Of a DNA stretch of 6,115 nucleotides, positions 1 through 5,280 are shown in pieces. The notes under the pieces were generated by a model that saw nothing but the letters and a program-made list of their open reading frames with translations, did not search any database and was not told the DNA's origin. The stretch is from Citricoccus sp. WCRC_4 (GTDB lineage Bacteria; Actinomycetota; Actinomycetes; Actinomycetales; Micrococcaceae). Every line of letters starts with the position of its first letter. Position 1 is the first letter of the stretch. Where the stretch lies: positions 1 through 6,115 of the forward strand of contig JAPFFX010000278.1 of the NCBI GenBank assembly GCA_026645375.1, read 5' to 3'. The position numbers and the translations under genes are program-made.

Positions 1-246
1 CGTGAAGGCGATCGACCACGGCGCGTCGAGCCCGCCCACCACCGTCCATGGGGCGGAACCCATCCGGGGGGCGGCGTCTGCGGCGCCGTCGGTCGACGGG
101 GCGTCACCGCCGGCGGCCGGCGGGCTGGGGCTGCCGGCCGGGGTCGGGGTCTCGCCGGTGCCGCCGCCGGATGCACCACAGCCGGCCAGCAGTGCGATGG
201 CGGCCAGCCCGAGTGCGCAGCGGGAGATCCTCCGGTGACGCCTCAT
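1..246 (-). CDS. Lipoprotein, probable PQQ-type glucose/sorbosone (aldose) dehydrogenase, 5' part only
   Basis: The first 82 codons of a gene that continues beyond the left edge. The N-terminus is a lipoprotein signal: basic residues (MRRHRR), a hydrophobic stretch at residues 11-21, then the lipobox LAGC with the lipidated cysteine at residue 23. A Gly/Pro/Ser/Thr/Ala-rich linker follows to about residue 64, as expected for a protein tethered outside the membrane. The last visible residues, WTVVGGLDAPWSIAF, match the start of the six-bladed propeller of soluble PQQ-dependent sugar dehydrogenases, which open with a 'GL..PW..AF' strand. The ATG lies 4 bases after the stop of the EthD-like gene, so the two are probably cotranscribed and translationally coupled; I see no strong ribosome binding site of its own. 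If the family is right, the protein would oxidise an aldose or related sugar outside the cell. The lipoprotein call is firm; the enzyme family rests on one short motif, and catalytic residues lie outside the window. Confidence 0.68.
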   Translation of the reverse strand, partial: MRRHRRISRCALGLAAIALLAGCGASGGGTGETPTPAGSPSPPAAGGDAPSTDGAADAAPRMGSAPWTVVGGLDAPWSIAFT

Positions 247-250
247 GGGT

Positions 251-625
251 TCAGACGACCCGCCGTTCCTGGGTGACGAACGCATGGGAGGTCGAGAAGT
301 CGATGAACTTGGCCTCGTCCTCGATGAGCCGTCCGGCGGCCCTCTCCCCGTCCGGGCTCGAGAGCGCGGCCACGAGGTCCTCGAGGGAGTCCCACCAGAG
401 CTCGTCCGTGCCGTCCGGAGGCGTCTCCAGGGACATGCCGCGGGCCTTGGCGAACGCGGCGTTGACGGGCGTGTCCAGCGGGCGGCTCTGGACGTACTTG
501 ACGAAGCCGAGCACCGACTGGAGCTCCCTCATGAGGTCGGCGTGCTCCCGGGACCAGTACTCCTGGAACTCCTCGGGAGTCAGTTCGGGGCGTCGGCGGG
601 CCACGTACACGAGCTTGACGGCCAT
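251..625 (-). CDS. EthD-domain (dimeric alpha/beta-barrel) protein
   Basis: A 124-residue protein, about the usual size for a single-domain EthD-like protein. The N-terminal strand (VKLVYVARRR, residues 3-12) is followed by the family signature 'T-x-E-E-F-x-x-Y-W-x-x-x-H-A' at residues 16-29, then a helix and a second strand with a 'KYVQSR' stretch. A tryptophan pair lies at residues 77-78, and the last strand is the FIDFSTSHAFVTQE region. EthD-like proteins form ferredoxin-fold dimers. Some assist oxidative degradation (EthD with the ETBE-degrading P450), while most are uncharacterised. The start ATG is decided by an excellent AGGAGG site six bases upstream; longer in-frame extensions lack a better one. 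The gene sits just upstream of the lipoprotein gene with a 4-base gap, so it is probably the first gene of that unit. The family call is good; the function is unknown. Confidence 0.85.
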   Translation of the reverse strand: MAVKLVYVARRRPELTPEEFQEYWSREHADLMRELQSVLGFVKYVQSRPLDTPVNAAFAKARGMSLETPPDGTDELWWDSLEDLVAALSSPDGERAAGRLIEDEAKFIDFSTSHAFVTQERRVV

Positions 626-631
626 CTGGGT

Positions 632-637
632 CCTCCT
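632..637 (-). promoter_or_regulatory. Ribosome binding site of the EthD-like gene
   Basis: The minus strand reads AGGAGG, then six bases, then ATG. It is a perfect Shine-Dalgarno match and fixes the start at 625 against upstream in-frame alternatives. The rest of the 626-825 gap shows no gene and no convincing promoter hexamers. Confidence 0.85.
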
Positions 638-769
638 GGTCGATGCGGCGTGCGATGGACGATCCTCGGTCCGATGATCCCCGCTGTGCCACCGCCGCCG
701 GTAGGTTTCGGGCGCGCGGTCAGTGGCTCCCGGACGGAGGCAGCACCCCCTGCCCTGCGAGATGGCCGT

Positions 770-783
770 ACCGTGACCACGGC
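770..783 (-). terminator. Weak hairpin downstream of the macro-domain gene
   Basis: On the minus strand GCCGT and ACGGT can pair (one G-U) around a 4-base loop GGTC, about 40 bases beyond the macro-domain stop codon. There is no T-run after it. It could end the macro-domain transcript, but such short stems are common in DNA this GC-rich. Confidence 0.22.
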
Positions 784-825
784 TGTCGCGGGCGGTGACC
801 CGTCCACCTGGGTCCGGCCGGATCC

Positions 826-1797
826 TCATCGCGGGGGAGCGGGGTGCCGGTGCCCGCTGCCCCGGCCGAGTTCCCAGGCGTCCCGGTCGCGGACGTCCTC
901 GGCGTGGTCGACGGGCAGCGCCTGGCCGGTGGCCGACGTCGCGGTCTCGACCTCCGCGATCAGGGAGGCGAACCACGCGGTGTACCGAGGGTGGACCGGT
1001 TCCGGATCCGGGTTCCCGACGTGGTCCAGGATGATGGCCGCCGCTTCGGTGGGGGTGGTGCCGGCGGTGACCTCGCGCCCGTCGACCATGGCCCGGTCGG
1101 CCGTGGAGTAGTGGAGCACTCGCGTCCCGTCCCGAGGGGTGTCGAAGGGAGTCGGGTCACCTGGCCTGAGGTTCTCCGCCGTCGTGATCGCGATCCGCCA
1201 GTGCGTTCCGGAGGGGCTCATGCCGGGCTGGAGCCGCAACTGCTGGTAACCGCGCCGGTACAGCTCACGCAATCCCTGCAGCACGCGCAGCGGCGTGCTG
1301 ACCCCGAGTGCGGTCTGGACGGCCTGGAGGGCCCGGGCCCCGTGTGCCACGAGGTAGGCCTCCCGGACGTCGGTACGTGCCAGGGCGATGGTGTCGACGG
1401 CGGTGCGGACCGCGTCGTGGAAGGGCCAGCCGAAGATGCCGGAGCTGAGTACCGGGAAGGCCACGGTGCGGGCGCCGAGGGAGTCGGCCACCTCCAGGGC
1501 GCGGCGGTAGCCGGAGACGAGCAGGGCCCGGTCCCTCTGGCCGGCCCGGTGGTTGGGTCCGACCGCGTGGATGACCCAGCGGGCCGGCAGGTTCCCGGCC
1601 GTGGTCCAGGCGGCGTCCCCCGTGCCGAGCCCATGGGGGTACCAGAGCCCGGTCTCGGCCAGGAGGCCCGGCCCCCCGGCGGCGTGGACGGCACCGTTGA
1701 CACCGGCCCCACCGCCCAGGGAGGTGTTGGCCGCATTGACGATCGCGTCCACGGCCAGGCGGGTGATGTCGCCCTCGACGGGAATGATGGCCGGCAT
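826..1797 (-). CDS. Macro-domain (ADP-ribose-binding) protein with C-terminal extension
   Basis: A 323-residue protein. Residues 1-170 form a macro domain of the MacroD/YmdB type. They show GDIT (9-12, with the adenine-contacting Asp10), VDAIVNAAN (16-24), a glycine-rich loop at 28-35, GDAAWTTAGNLPARWVIHAVGP (59-81) and the phosphate-binding loop SSGIFGWP (118-125). Such domains bind ADP-ribose or O-acetyl-ADP-ribose, and some remove ADP-ribose from proteins. Asn24 matches the conserved catalytic-site Asn, but position 34 is Asn where MacroD2/YmdB have Asp. Residues from about 175 to the end form a separate, soluble module with motifs LRLQPGMSPSGTHWR, TTPTEAA, YTAWF and WELGRGSG; I cannot assign it a known function. 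I chose the ATG because the domain starts immediately after it. A GTG 22 codons upstream (1863) has a GGAGG site five bases away, but the intervening codons have unusually many A/T third positions. The MFS gene upstream on the same strand is separated by a candidate terminator. Confidence 0.88.
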   Translation of the reverse strand: MPAIIPVEGDITRLAVDAIVNAANTSLGGGAGVNGAVHAAGGPGLLAETGLWYPHGLGTGDAAWTTAGNLPARWVIHAVGPNHRAGQRDRALLVSGYRRALEVADSLGARTVAFPVLSSGIFGWPFHDAVRTAVDTIALARTDVREAYLVAHGARALQAVQTALGVSTPLRVLQGLRELYRRGYQQLRLQPGMSPSGTHWRIAITTAENLRPGDPTPFDTPRDGTRVLHYSTADRAMVDGREVTAGTTPTEAAAIILDHVGNPDPEPVHPRYTAWFASLIAEVETATSATGQALPVDHAEDVRDRDAWELGRGSGHRHPAPPR

Positions 1798-1892
1798 GGG
1801 GCCAGTATCGCCAGGGCCGGTGGCACCTGGCGAGGACGTGGCTCCCGACGGCGGCCGGTGCACCCCGGCCTCCGCTCACCGGCGAGGGGTGG

Positions 1893-1912
1893 GCCGCAGT
1901 GCAGGACGCGGC
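1893..1912 (-). terminator. Hairpin just after the MFS gene, candidate terminator
   Basis: Arms GCCGC and GCGGC plus an inner GT/AC pair, separated by a single bulged base, enclose a 5-base loop. The stem starts about 12 bases beyond the MFS stop codon and lies between two same-strand genes. No T-run follows, which is common for terminators of high-GC actinobacteria, so the call stays tentative. Confidence 0.38.
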
Positions 1913-1924
1913 GTTCGAGGTGGG

Positions 1925-3265
1925 TCAGGAGGCGGCCGGCGCCTGTACCCCGCGGTCGGTGCTGCGGCCGCCGTGGCCCTGCGCGATGATGATGACCTGC
2001 AGGATGGCGGCCACGGCGGCGGCGATGCCGAAGGCGACGAAGAGCGAGCCGGCCCCGTAGCCGTTGTTCAGCAGGAACCCGGCCACGAGCGGGGCCGTCA
2101 CGGCGCCGAGGCGGCCGACGCCGAGGGCCCAGCCCAGGGCGGTACCGCGCAGGTAACCGGGGTAGTGGTTGCTGACCGCGGCGATGATCAGGCACTGGGT
2201 GCCATGGGTCCCCACGCCGGCGACCATGAGGATGACATACACGAGCCACACCGGCGGGGAGAACAGCAGGGCCAGCAGGGCCACGCCGGCCAGGGCCGCG
2301 GCGACCACGCCGGACTTCACGGCGCCGTACCGGTCGCCGGCCCAGGCGGTGATGATGGAACCCATGACCGCACCGATGTTCAGGGACAGCGAGAAGGTCA
2401 GCGCCGAGCCGAGGTTGTAGCCGAGGGACTCCATGGCCCGCGGCAGCCAGGTGCCCAGGCCGTACCAGGCGAAGAGGGTCGCCAGGGTGGCCAGGGCGAA
2501 CATGATCGAGACCAGCAGGTAGGGCTGGCGCAGCAGCCCGGCGTAGCCGCCGACCCGCTCGGGGGACGCCGATCCCGCGATCGCGGCAGGGCCCTTCCGG
2601 GCGCGGTCCTCCGAGGCGAGGGTCTCGGGCAGGTAGACGAAGCCCAGCGGGACCACGATCACGAGGGCGACGGCGGCGACCAGGAACATGGACGGCCAGC
2701 CCAGGGCGGGGATCATCGGGATGCCGATCAGGGCGGCCAGGGAGCCTCCGATCGGCACGCCGGACATCATCAGCGTGGCGATGGAGGAGCGCCAGCGGCC
2801 GGGGACCAGTTCGGCCACCATCGCGTTGGCGGAGGGCACGAGCCCGCCCAGCCCGATGCCCGCCACGAGGCGGAAGGCGCCGAAGACCCAGGCGCTGGGG
2901 GCGAACGCGCAGAGGATGGTGAAGACGGAGAAGGTGATCGCGCACGCCAGGATGGTGCGACGCCGGCCCAGGGCGTCGGCCAGGCGGCCGGCGAACAGGG
3001 CGCCGATCATCATGCCCACGAAGGCCATCGAGCCCACGACGCCCAGCCCGGCGTCCGTCAGGCCCCAGTCCGTGTCGTTCACCAGGGAGGTCTGGACCGT
3101 GCCGAAGACGATCAGGTCATAACCGTCGAACACCACCAGCAGCCAGCAGACGAGGACGGCGATGGTCGCCTGGCGTCGCGTCAGCGTGCCCGGGGTGCGA
3201 GGAGCGGTGGGAGACGTCCTTCCGCCACGGGCGGGGTGCGACGTGTCAGGGGTGGGCTGGATCAT
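1925..3265 (-). CDS. MFS transporter, aromatic acid:H+ symporter (AAHS)-like
   Basis: A 446-residue, twelve-segment major facilitator. A polar, Pro/Thr-rich N-terminal tail of about 30 residues precedes TM1, which carries the FDGYDLIVFGT motif (46-56) typical of PcaK/BenK-type aromatic acid:H+ symporters. The MFS loop 2-3 signature is GRLADALGRRR (93-103), with its second copy as AGDRYG (309-314). A YLPE stretch (211-214) ends TM6, followed by the central cytoplasmic loop (215-245). It probably imports an aromatic or other organic acid across the cytoplasmic membrane with protons. The ATG was chosen; a GTG three codons upstream (3274) has no ribosome binding site, and the ATG itself has only a weak one. 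It is divergent from the IclR gene across 49 bases, the classic arrangement of a transporter controlled by its local IclR regulator. The family is secure; the substrate is not. Confidence 0.92.
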   Translation of the reverse strand: MIQPTPDTSHPARGGRTSPTAPRTPGTLTRRQATIAVLVCWLLVVFDGYDLIVFGTVQTSLVNDTDWGLTDAGLGVVGSMAFVGMMIGALFAGRLADALGRRRTILACAITFSVFTILCAFAPSAWVFGAFRLVAGIGLGGLVPSANAMVAELVPGRWRSSIATLMMSGVPIGGSLAALIGIPMIPALGWPSMFLVAAVALVIVVPLGFVYLPETLASEDRARKGPAAIAGSASPERVGGYAGLLRQPYLLVSIMFALATLATLFAWYGLGTWLPRAMESLGYNLGSALTFSLSLNIGAVMGSIITAWAGDRYGAVKSGVVAAALAGVALLALLFSPPVWLVYVILMVAGVGTHGTQCLIIAAVSNHYPGYLRGTALGWALGVGRLGAVTAPLVAGFLLNNGYGAGSLFVAFGIAAAVAAILQVIIIAQGHGGRSTDRGVQAPAAS

Positions 3266-3314
3266 AGGGTCCACTGTGAGGTAGATGACGCTTCAAATGC
3301 CAGAATGATCTGCT
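3266..3314. promoter_or_regulatory. Divergent promoter/operator region between MFS and IclR genes
   Basis: These 49 bases must carry or overlap the start signals for both divergent genes. The stretch around 3283-3310 is clearly richer in A/T than its surroundings. A loose -10-like CAGAAT lies at 3301-3306 for the regulator, and a TTGAAG (-35-like) reads on the minus strand toward the MFS gene at about 3290-3295. Neither gene has a good Shine-Dalgarno site. No complete promoter pair can be named with confidence; the function is inferred from the gene arrangement. Confidence 0.55.
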
Positions 3315-3321
3315 GTGCAGA
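3309..3321. repeat. Short palindrome over the IclR start codon
   Basis: TCTGC and GCAGA, perfect 5-base arms around TGT, overlap the GTG start of the regulator. This could be an autoregulatory operator half or an RNA hairpin that limits translation, but 5-base arms easily occur by chance. Confidence 0.22.
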
Positions 3322-4109
3322 AGAATACGCCGCTCCGGCAGAAACCGAACTACCCCGTCGAGTCCGTGGACCACGCGCTGGCCCTGATGGAGATGGTCCG
3401 CGACTACGGCAGGGTGCGCCTGAGCGTGGCCGCAGGCCTGCTCGGCGTCTCCGTGTCCACGGCGCACCGGCTCATGGCGATGCTGGTCTACCGGGGGTAC
3501 GCGGTCCAGGACGCCTCCCGCCGCTACGTGCCGGGACCCGCCATGGGGCTGCCGCCGGCCGGGGCATCCTGGACGGTCGAGGTCCGGCGGCGGGCCCACC
3601 CCCACCTCGAAGACCTGGCGCGCGCCACCGGTGAGACCACCAACCTGCTGGTGCTGGCGGGCACCGAGGCGCGGTTCATGGCCTCCGTCGAGGGGCACCG
3701 CCCGGTGCGGGTGGGGGACCGGCAGGGCGTCGTGCTGCCCGCGGCCGGGGCCTCCGCCGGCAAGGCGATGCTGGCCGCACTGGATCCGGCCGACGTCGAG
3801 CGGGTGTACCGGCGCCGGGCCGAGCAGGACGGGATTGCCTTCGATGCGCGCGCGCACGCCAAGCTCGCCACCGAACTGGACGCCGTGCGCCACCGCGGCT
3901 TCGCCTCGAACGACGAGGGCACGGAGGAGGGCATCAGCGCCGTGGGCATGGCGATCCGGGATGGCTCAGGCGCCGCCGTCGCCGGACTGAGCGTGGCGGT
4001 GCCTCACCAGCGGTACCGCCACGCCCTCGAGACCGGCCTGGTCGATGAGGTGAGCCGCGCGCGGGAGGCGATCGAGGCGGACCTCGCCGATTTCACCGTC
4101 TCAGGCTAG
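3315..4109 (+). CDS. IclR-family transcriptional regulator
   Basis: A 264-residue protein of normal IclR length. The N-terminal winged helix-turn-helix covers about residues 13-75: VESVDHALALME, then the helix-turn-helix LSVAAGLLGVSVSTAHRLM (36-54) and a wing ending YVPGP (71-75). The C-terminal effector-binding domain (about 90-255) has recognisable family stretches: LARATGETTNLLVL, LPAAGASAGKAMLA (141-154), GFASNDEGTEEGISAVGMAI (195-214) and a final VDEVSRAREAIEADL helix. IclR proteins bind small carboxylates or aromatics and either repress or activate adjacent catabolic genes. The GTG start gives a complete domain; no ATG occurs before residue 25, and no Shine-Dalgarno site precedes it, so leaderless translation is possible. 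It is divergent from the MFS gene, its most likely target, and the cyclase and ThDP genes beyond may belong to the same regulon. The effector is unknown. Confidence 0.93.
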   Translation: MQKNTPLRQKPNYPVESVDHALALMEMVRDYGRVRLSVAAGLLGVSVSTAHRLMAMLVYRGYAVQDASRRYVPGPAMGLPPAGASWTVEVRRRAHPHLEDLARATGETTNLLVLAGTEARFMASVEGHRPVRVGDRQGVVLPAAGASAGKAMLAALDPADVERVYRRRAEQDGIAFDARAHAKLATELDAVRHRGFASNDEGTEEGISAVGMAIRDGSGAAVAGLSVAVPHQRYRHALETGLVDEVSRAREAIEADLADFTVSG

Positions 4110-4124
4110 GTGGGGTCACTCGCC

Positions 4125-4145
4125 GCGGGGTGTCGTGCGACCCGC
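4125..4145. terminator. Hairpin between convergent genes, candidate bidirectional terminator
   Basis: GCGGG pairs with CCCGC, and the stem can continue inward through one G-A mismatch, two wobble pairs and one G-C pair to a 3-base loop. It lies 15 bases after the IclR stop and 17 bases beyond the TM2 stop, where two converging transcripts should end. No T-run is present on either side. Confidence 0.42.
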
Positions 4146-4162
4146 CCCACAGGCGGCCGGCG

Positions 4163-4432
4163 TCAGTCCGTCCAGTACTGCCCGTTGGCCGCGCGGACGT
4201 ATCCGGGGAGCCGGAACAGGTCGATGAGCACGAGCAGGAGCACCAGGGCGCCGAACAGGAACCCGATGCCCCAGGACGCACTGGCCAGCCCCACCACGGT
4301 GAGCACCGCGTAGGCGACCCCTGGGCCGAGATGCCCCAGGTAGAAGCGGTGCGCGCCGAGCAGCCCGAGCAGGATGCACAGCACGTAGGCGACCCCGAGG
4401 CTCCTCGGGGCAGCCGGCGTCTCACGCGCCAC
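4163..4432 (-). CDS. TM2-domain membrane protein
   Basis: An 89-residue membrane protein of typical single TM2-domain length. After a short polar N-terminus come a hydrophobic segment (12-25) and the TM2 signature GLLGAHRFYLG (23-33), in which the first helix ends in 'G-x-H-R-F-Y-L-G'. A second hydrophobic helix (37-50) and a third hydrophobic stretch (56-71) end in LIDLFRLPGYVR, where the D-x-F is the characteristic turn of the family. The function of bacterial TM2 proteins is largely unknown. Translation starts at a GTG inside the last codons of the cyclase gene (11-base overlap), with no clear Shine-Dalgarno site, so translational coupling to the cyclase is likely. No in-frame alternative start keeps the first helix. 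The family call is strong; its role beside a catabolic hydrolase is unexplained and may be incidental. Confidence 0.85.
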   Translation of the reverse strand: MARETPAAPRSLGVAYVLCILLGLLGAHRFYLGHLGPGVAYAVLTVVGLASASWGIGFLFGALVLLLVLIDLFRLPGYVRAANGQYWTD

Positions 4433-5231
4433 GCGGTACCAGGGCCAGCACGCGGGCCGGGCTGCCGCTGCCGCCCACGATCGGCAGGGGCGCCACGACC
4501 ACGACGGCCCCGCGGGCCGGCAGCCGGGAGAGGTTCTGCAGCGAGGTGATCCCGTACTTGTCCGAACCCATCAGGTGGTAGTGCACCGGGAAGGGCGGCT
4601 CGAGCGCGGCGGCGCTTCCGGCGTCGATCCCCACCGTCTCCACGCCGAAGCCGGCGATGTCCGTGCCGGCCAGCCACTCGGCGCAGGCCGCGGACACCCC
4701 GGGGGTGTGGGACCCGGTCTCATCGGCGTTGAGGAACGCGGCCCGGTCCTGGGCGTACTGGTCCCAGCCGGTGCGGTACAGGACCCAGCCGCCCGCGGGC
4801 AGGGGACCGTGCTCGGCCTCCCAGGCCCGCACGTGCTCCACCTCGAGCAGGAAGTCGGGATCGGCGGCGGCCTCGGCGGAGAAGTCCAGGACCACGGCGG
4901 GGCCGATCAGCCGGGGCAGCGGGATGTCCGCCACGTCGTGGCTGTCCCGGCCGGAGATCCAGTGGATCGGGGCGTCGATGTGCGTGCCGATGTGCTCGCC
5001 GGTGTGGATGTTGGCGTGGCGCCAGAACGGGCCGGGCTCGTCGTAGGCGCTGACGGTCTCCAGGGAGAAGTCGATGAGGTTCGCGAACGGCTCCGGCAGC
5101 TCCAGGGTGGGGGTGGCGCTGCTCAACCGGTTCGTGAGGTCCACGATCTCCACCGACCCGGTGGCCAGGGCCGTGAGCAGGCCGTCGAGGGCGCCGGCAG
5201 GGACAGGGGATCGGGGAGTGTCGACGGTCAT
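4422..5231 (-). CDS. Metal-dependent cyclase-family hydrolase (KynB/isatin hydrolase-like)
   Basis: A 269-residue soluble protein of the cyclase family (Pfam Cyclase). It carries the diagnostic metal-binding motif HxGTHxDxPxH as H80-I-G-T-H84-I-D86-A-P-I-H90. Other family landmarks are IVDLT near the start (29-33), GWVLYRTGWD (148-157), the stretch GFGVETVGIDAG (194-205), the HYH triad (217-219) and the C-terminal APLPIVGGSGSPARV. These enzymes use Zn or Mn to hydrolyse amide or lactam bonds; examples are N-formylkynurenine formamidase and isatin hydrolase. At 269 residues it is longer than bacterial KynB (about 210) and its RxGxH context resembles the longer, isatin-hydrolase-like branch, but I cannot fix the substrate. 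The ATG is the only sensible start, although no Shine-Dalgarno site precedes it, which suggests a leaderless or near-leaderless message. It is divergent from the ThDP enzyme gene and overlaps the TM2 gene downstream. Confidence 0.9.
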   Translation of the reverse strand: MTVDTPRSPVPAGALDGLLTALATGSVEIVDLTNRLSSATPTLELPEPFANLIDFSLETVSAYDEPGPFWRHANIHTGEHIGTHIDAPIHWISGRDSHDVADIPLPRLIGPAVVLDFSAEAAADPDFLLEVEHVRAWEAEHGPLPAGGWVLYRTGWDQYAQDRAAFLNADETGSHTPGVSAACAEWLAGTDIAGFGVETVGIDAGSAAALEPPFPVHYHLMGSDKYGITSLQNLSRLPARGAVVVVAPLPIVGGSGSPARVLALVPRGA

Positions 5232-5280
5232 GAGGACATAACATCACGACGGAGGACCGGACCAGAGCAATGGAGGAAAC
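5232..5280. promoter_or_regulatory. Divergent promoter region between cyclase and ThDP-enzyme genes
   Basis: A 49-base gap between two divergent starts. It contains the only A/T-rich patch nearby (ACATAACATCA, 5236-5246); its CATAAC (5237-5242) is a loose -10-like match for the plus-strand gene. No credible -35 partner is visible and no palindrome large enough for an operator. Function is inferred from position. Confidence 0.5.
5272..5276 (+). promoter_or_regulatory. Ribosome binding site of the ThDP-enzyme gene
   Basis: GGAGG followed by four bases and ATG at 5281. It supports this start and contrasts with the divergent cyclase gene, which has none. Confidence 0.8.

Noticed and set aside
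626..825. Possible small RNA or missed gene in the 200-base gap
   Set aside because: Frames here are extensions or shadows of the EthD-like gene, and no promoter-terminator pair or strong structure is visible beyond one weak hairpin.
826..1797. Macro-domain gene as part of a defence or toxin-antitoxin system
   Set aside because: No ADP-ribosyltransferase, toxin, nuclease or other defence gene lies next to it; the neighbours are a transporter and an EthD-like gene.
844..1989. A 381-codon plus-strand frame antisense to the macro-domain gene
   Set aside because: Low-complexity product, no ribosome binding site, and the opposite strand carries a clear macro domain.
1218..2945. A 575-codon open frame on the minus strand over the MFS and macro-domain genes
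   Set aside because: It is a shifted frame of two well-supported genes, with an Arg/Pro-rich product lacking recognisable motifs.
1553..3634. A 693-codon open frame on the plus strand across the macro-domain, MFS and IclR genes
   Set aside because: It lies antisense to the MFS gene and the start of the macro-domain gene; its product is a Gly/Arg/Asp/His-rich low-complexity chain with no domain. Long shadow frames are expected at this GC content.
4422..5231. Naming the cyclase kynB (N-formylkynurenine formamidase)
   Set aside because: The metal motif is shared by the whole family, the protein is longer than usual KynB, and no kynureninase or tryptophan dioxygenase gene is present.
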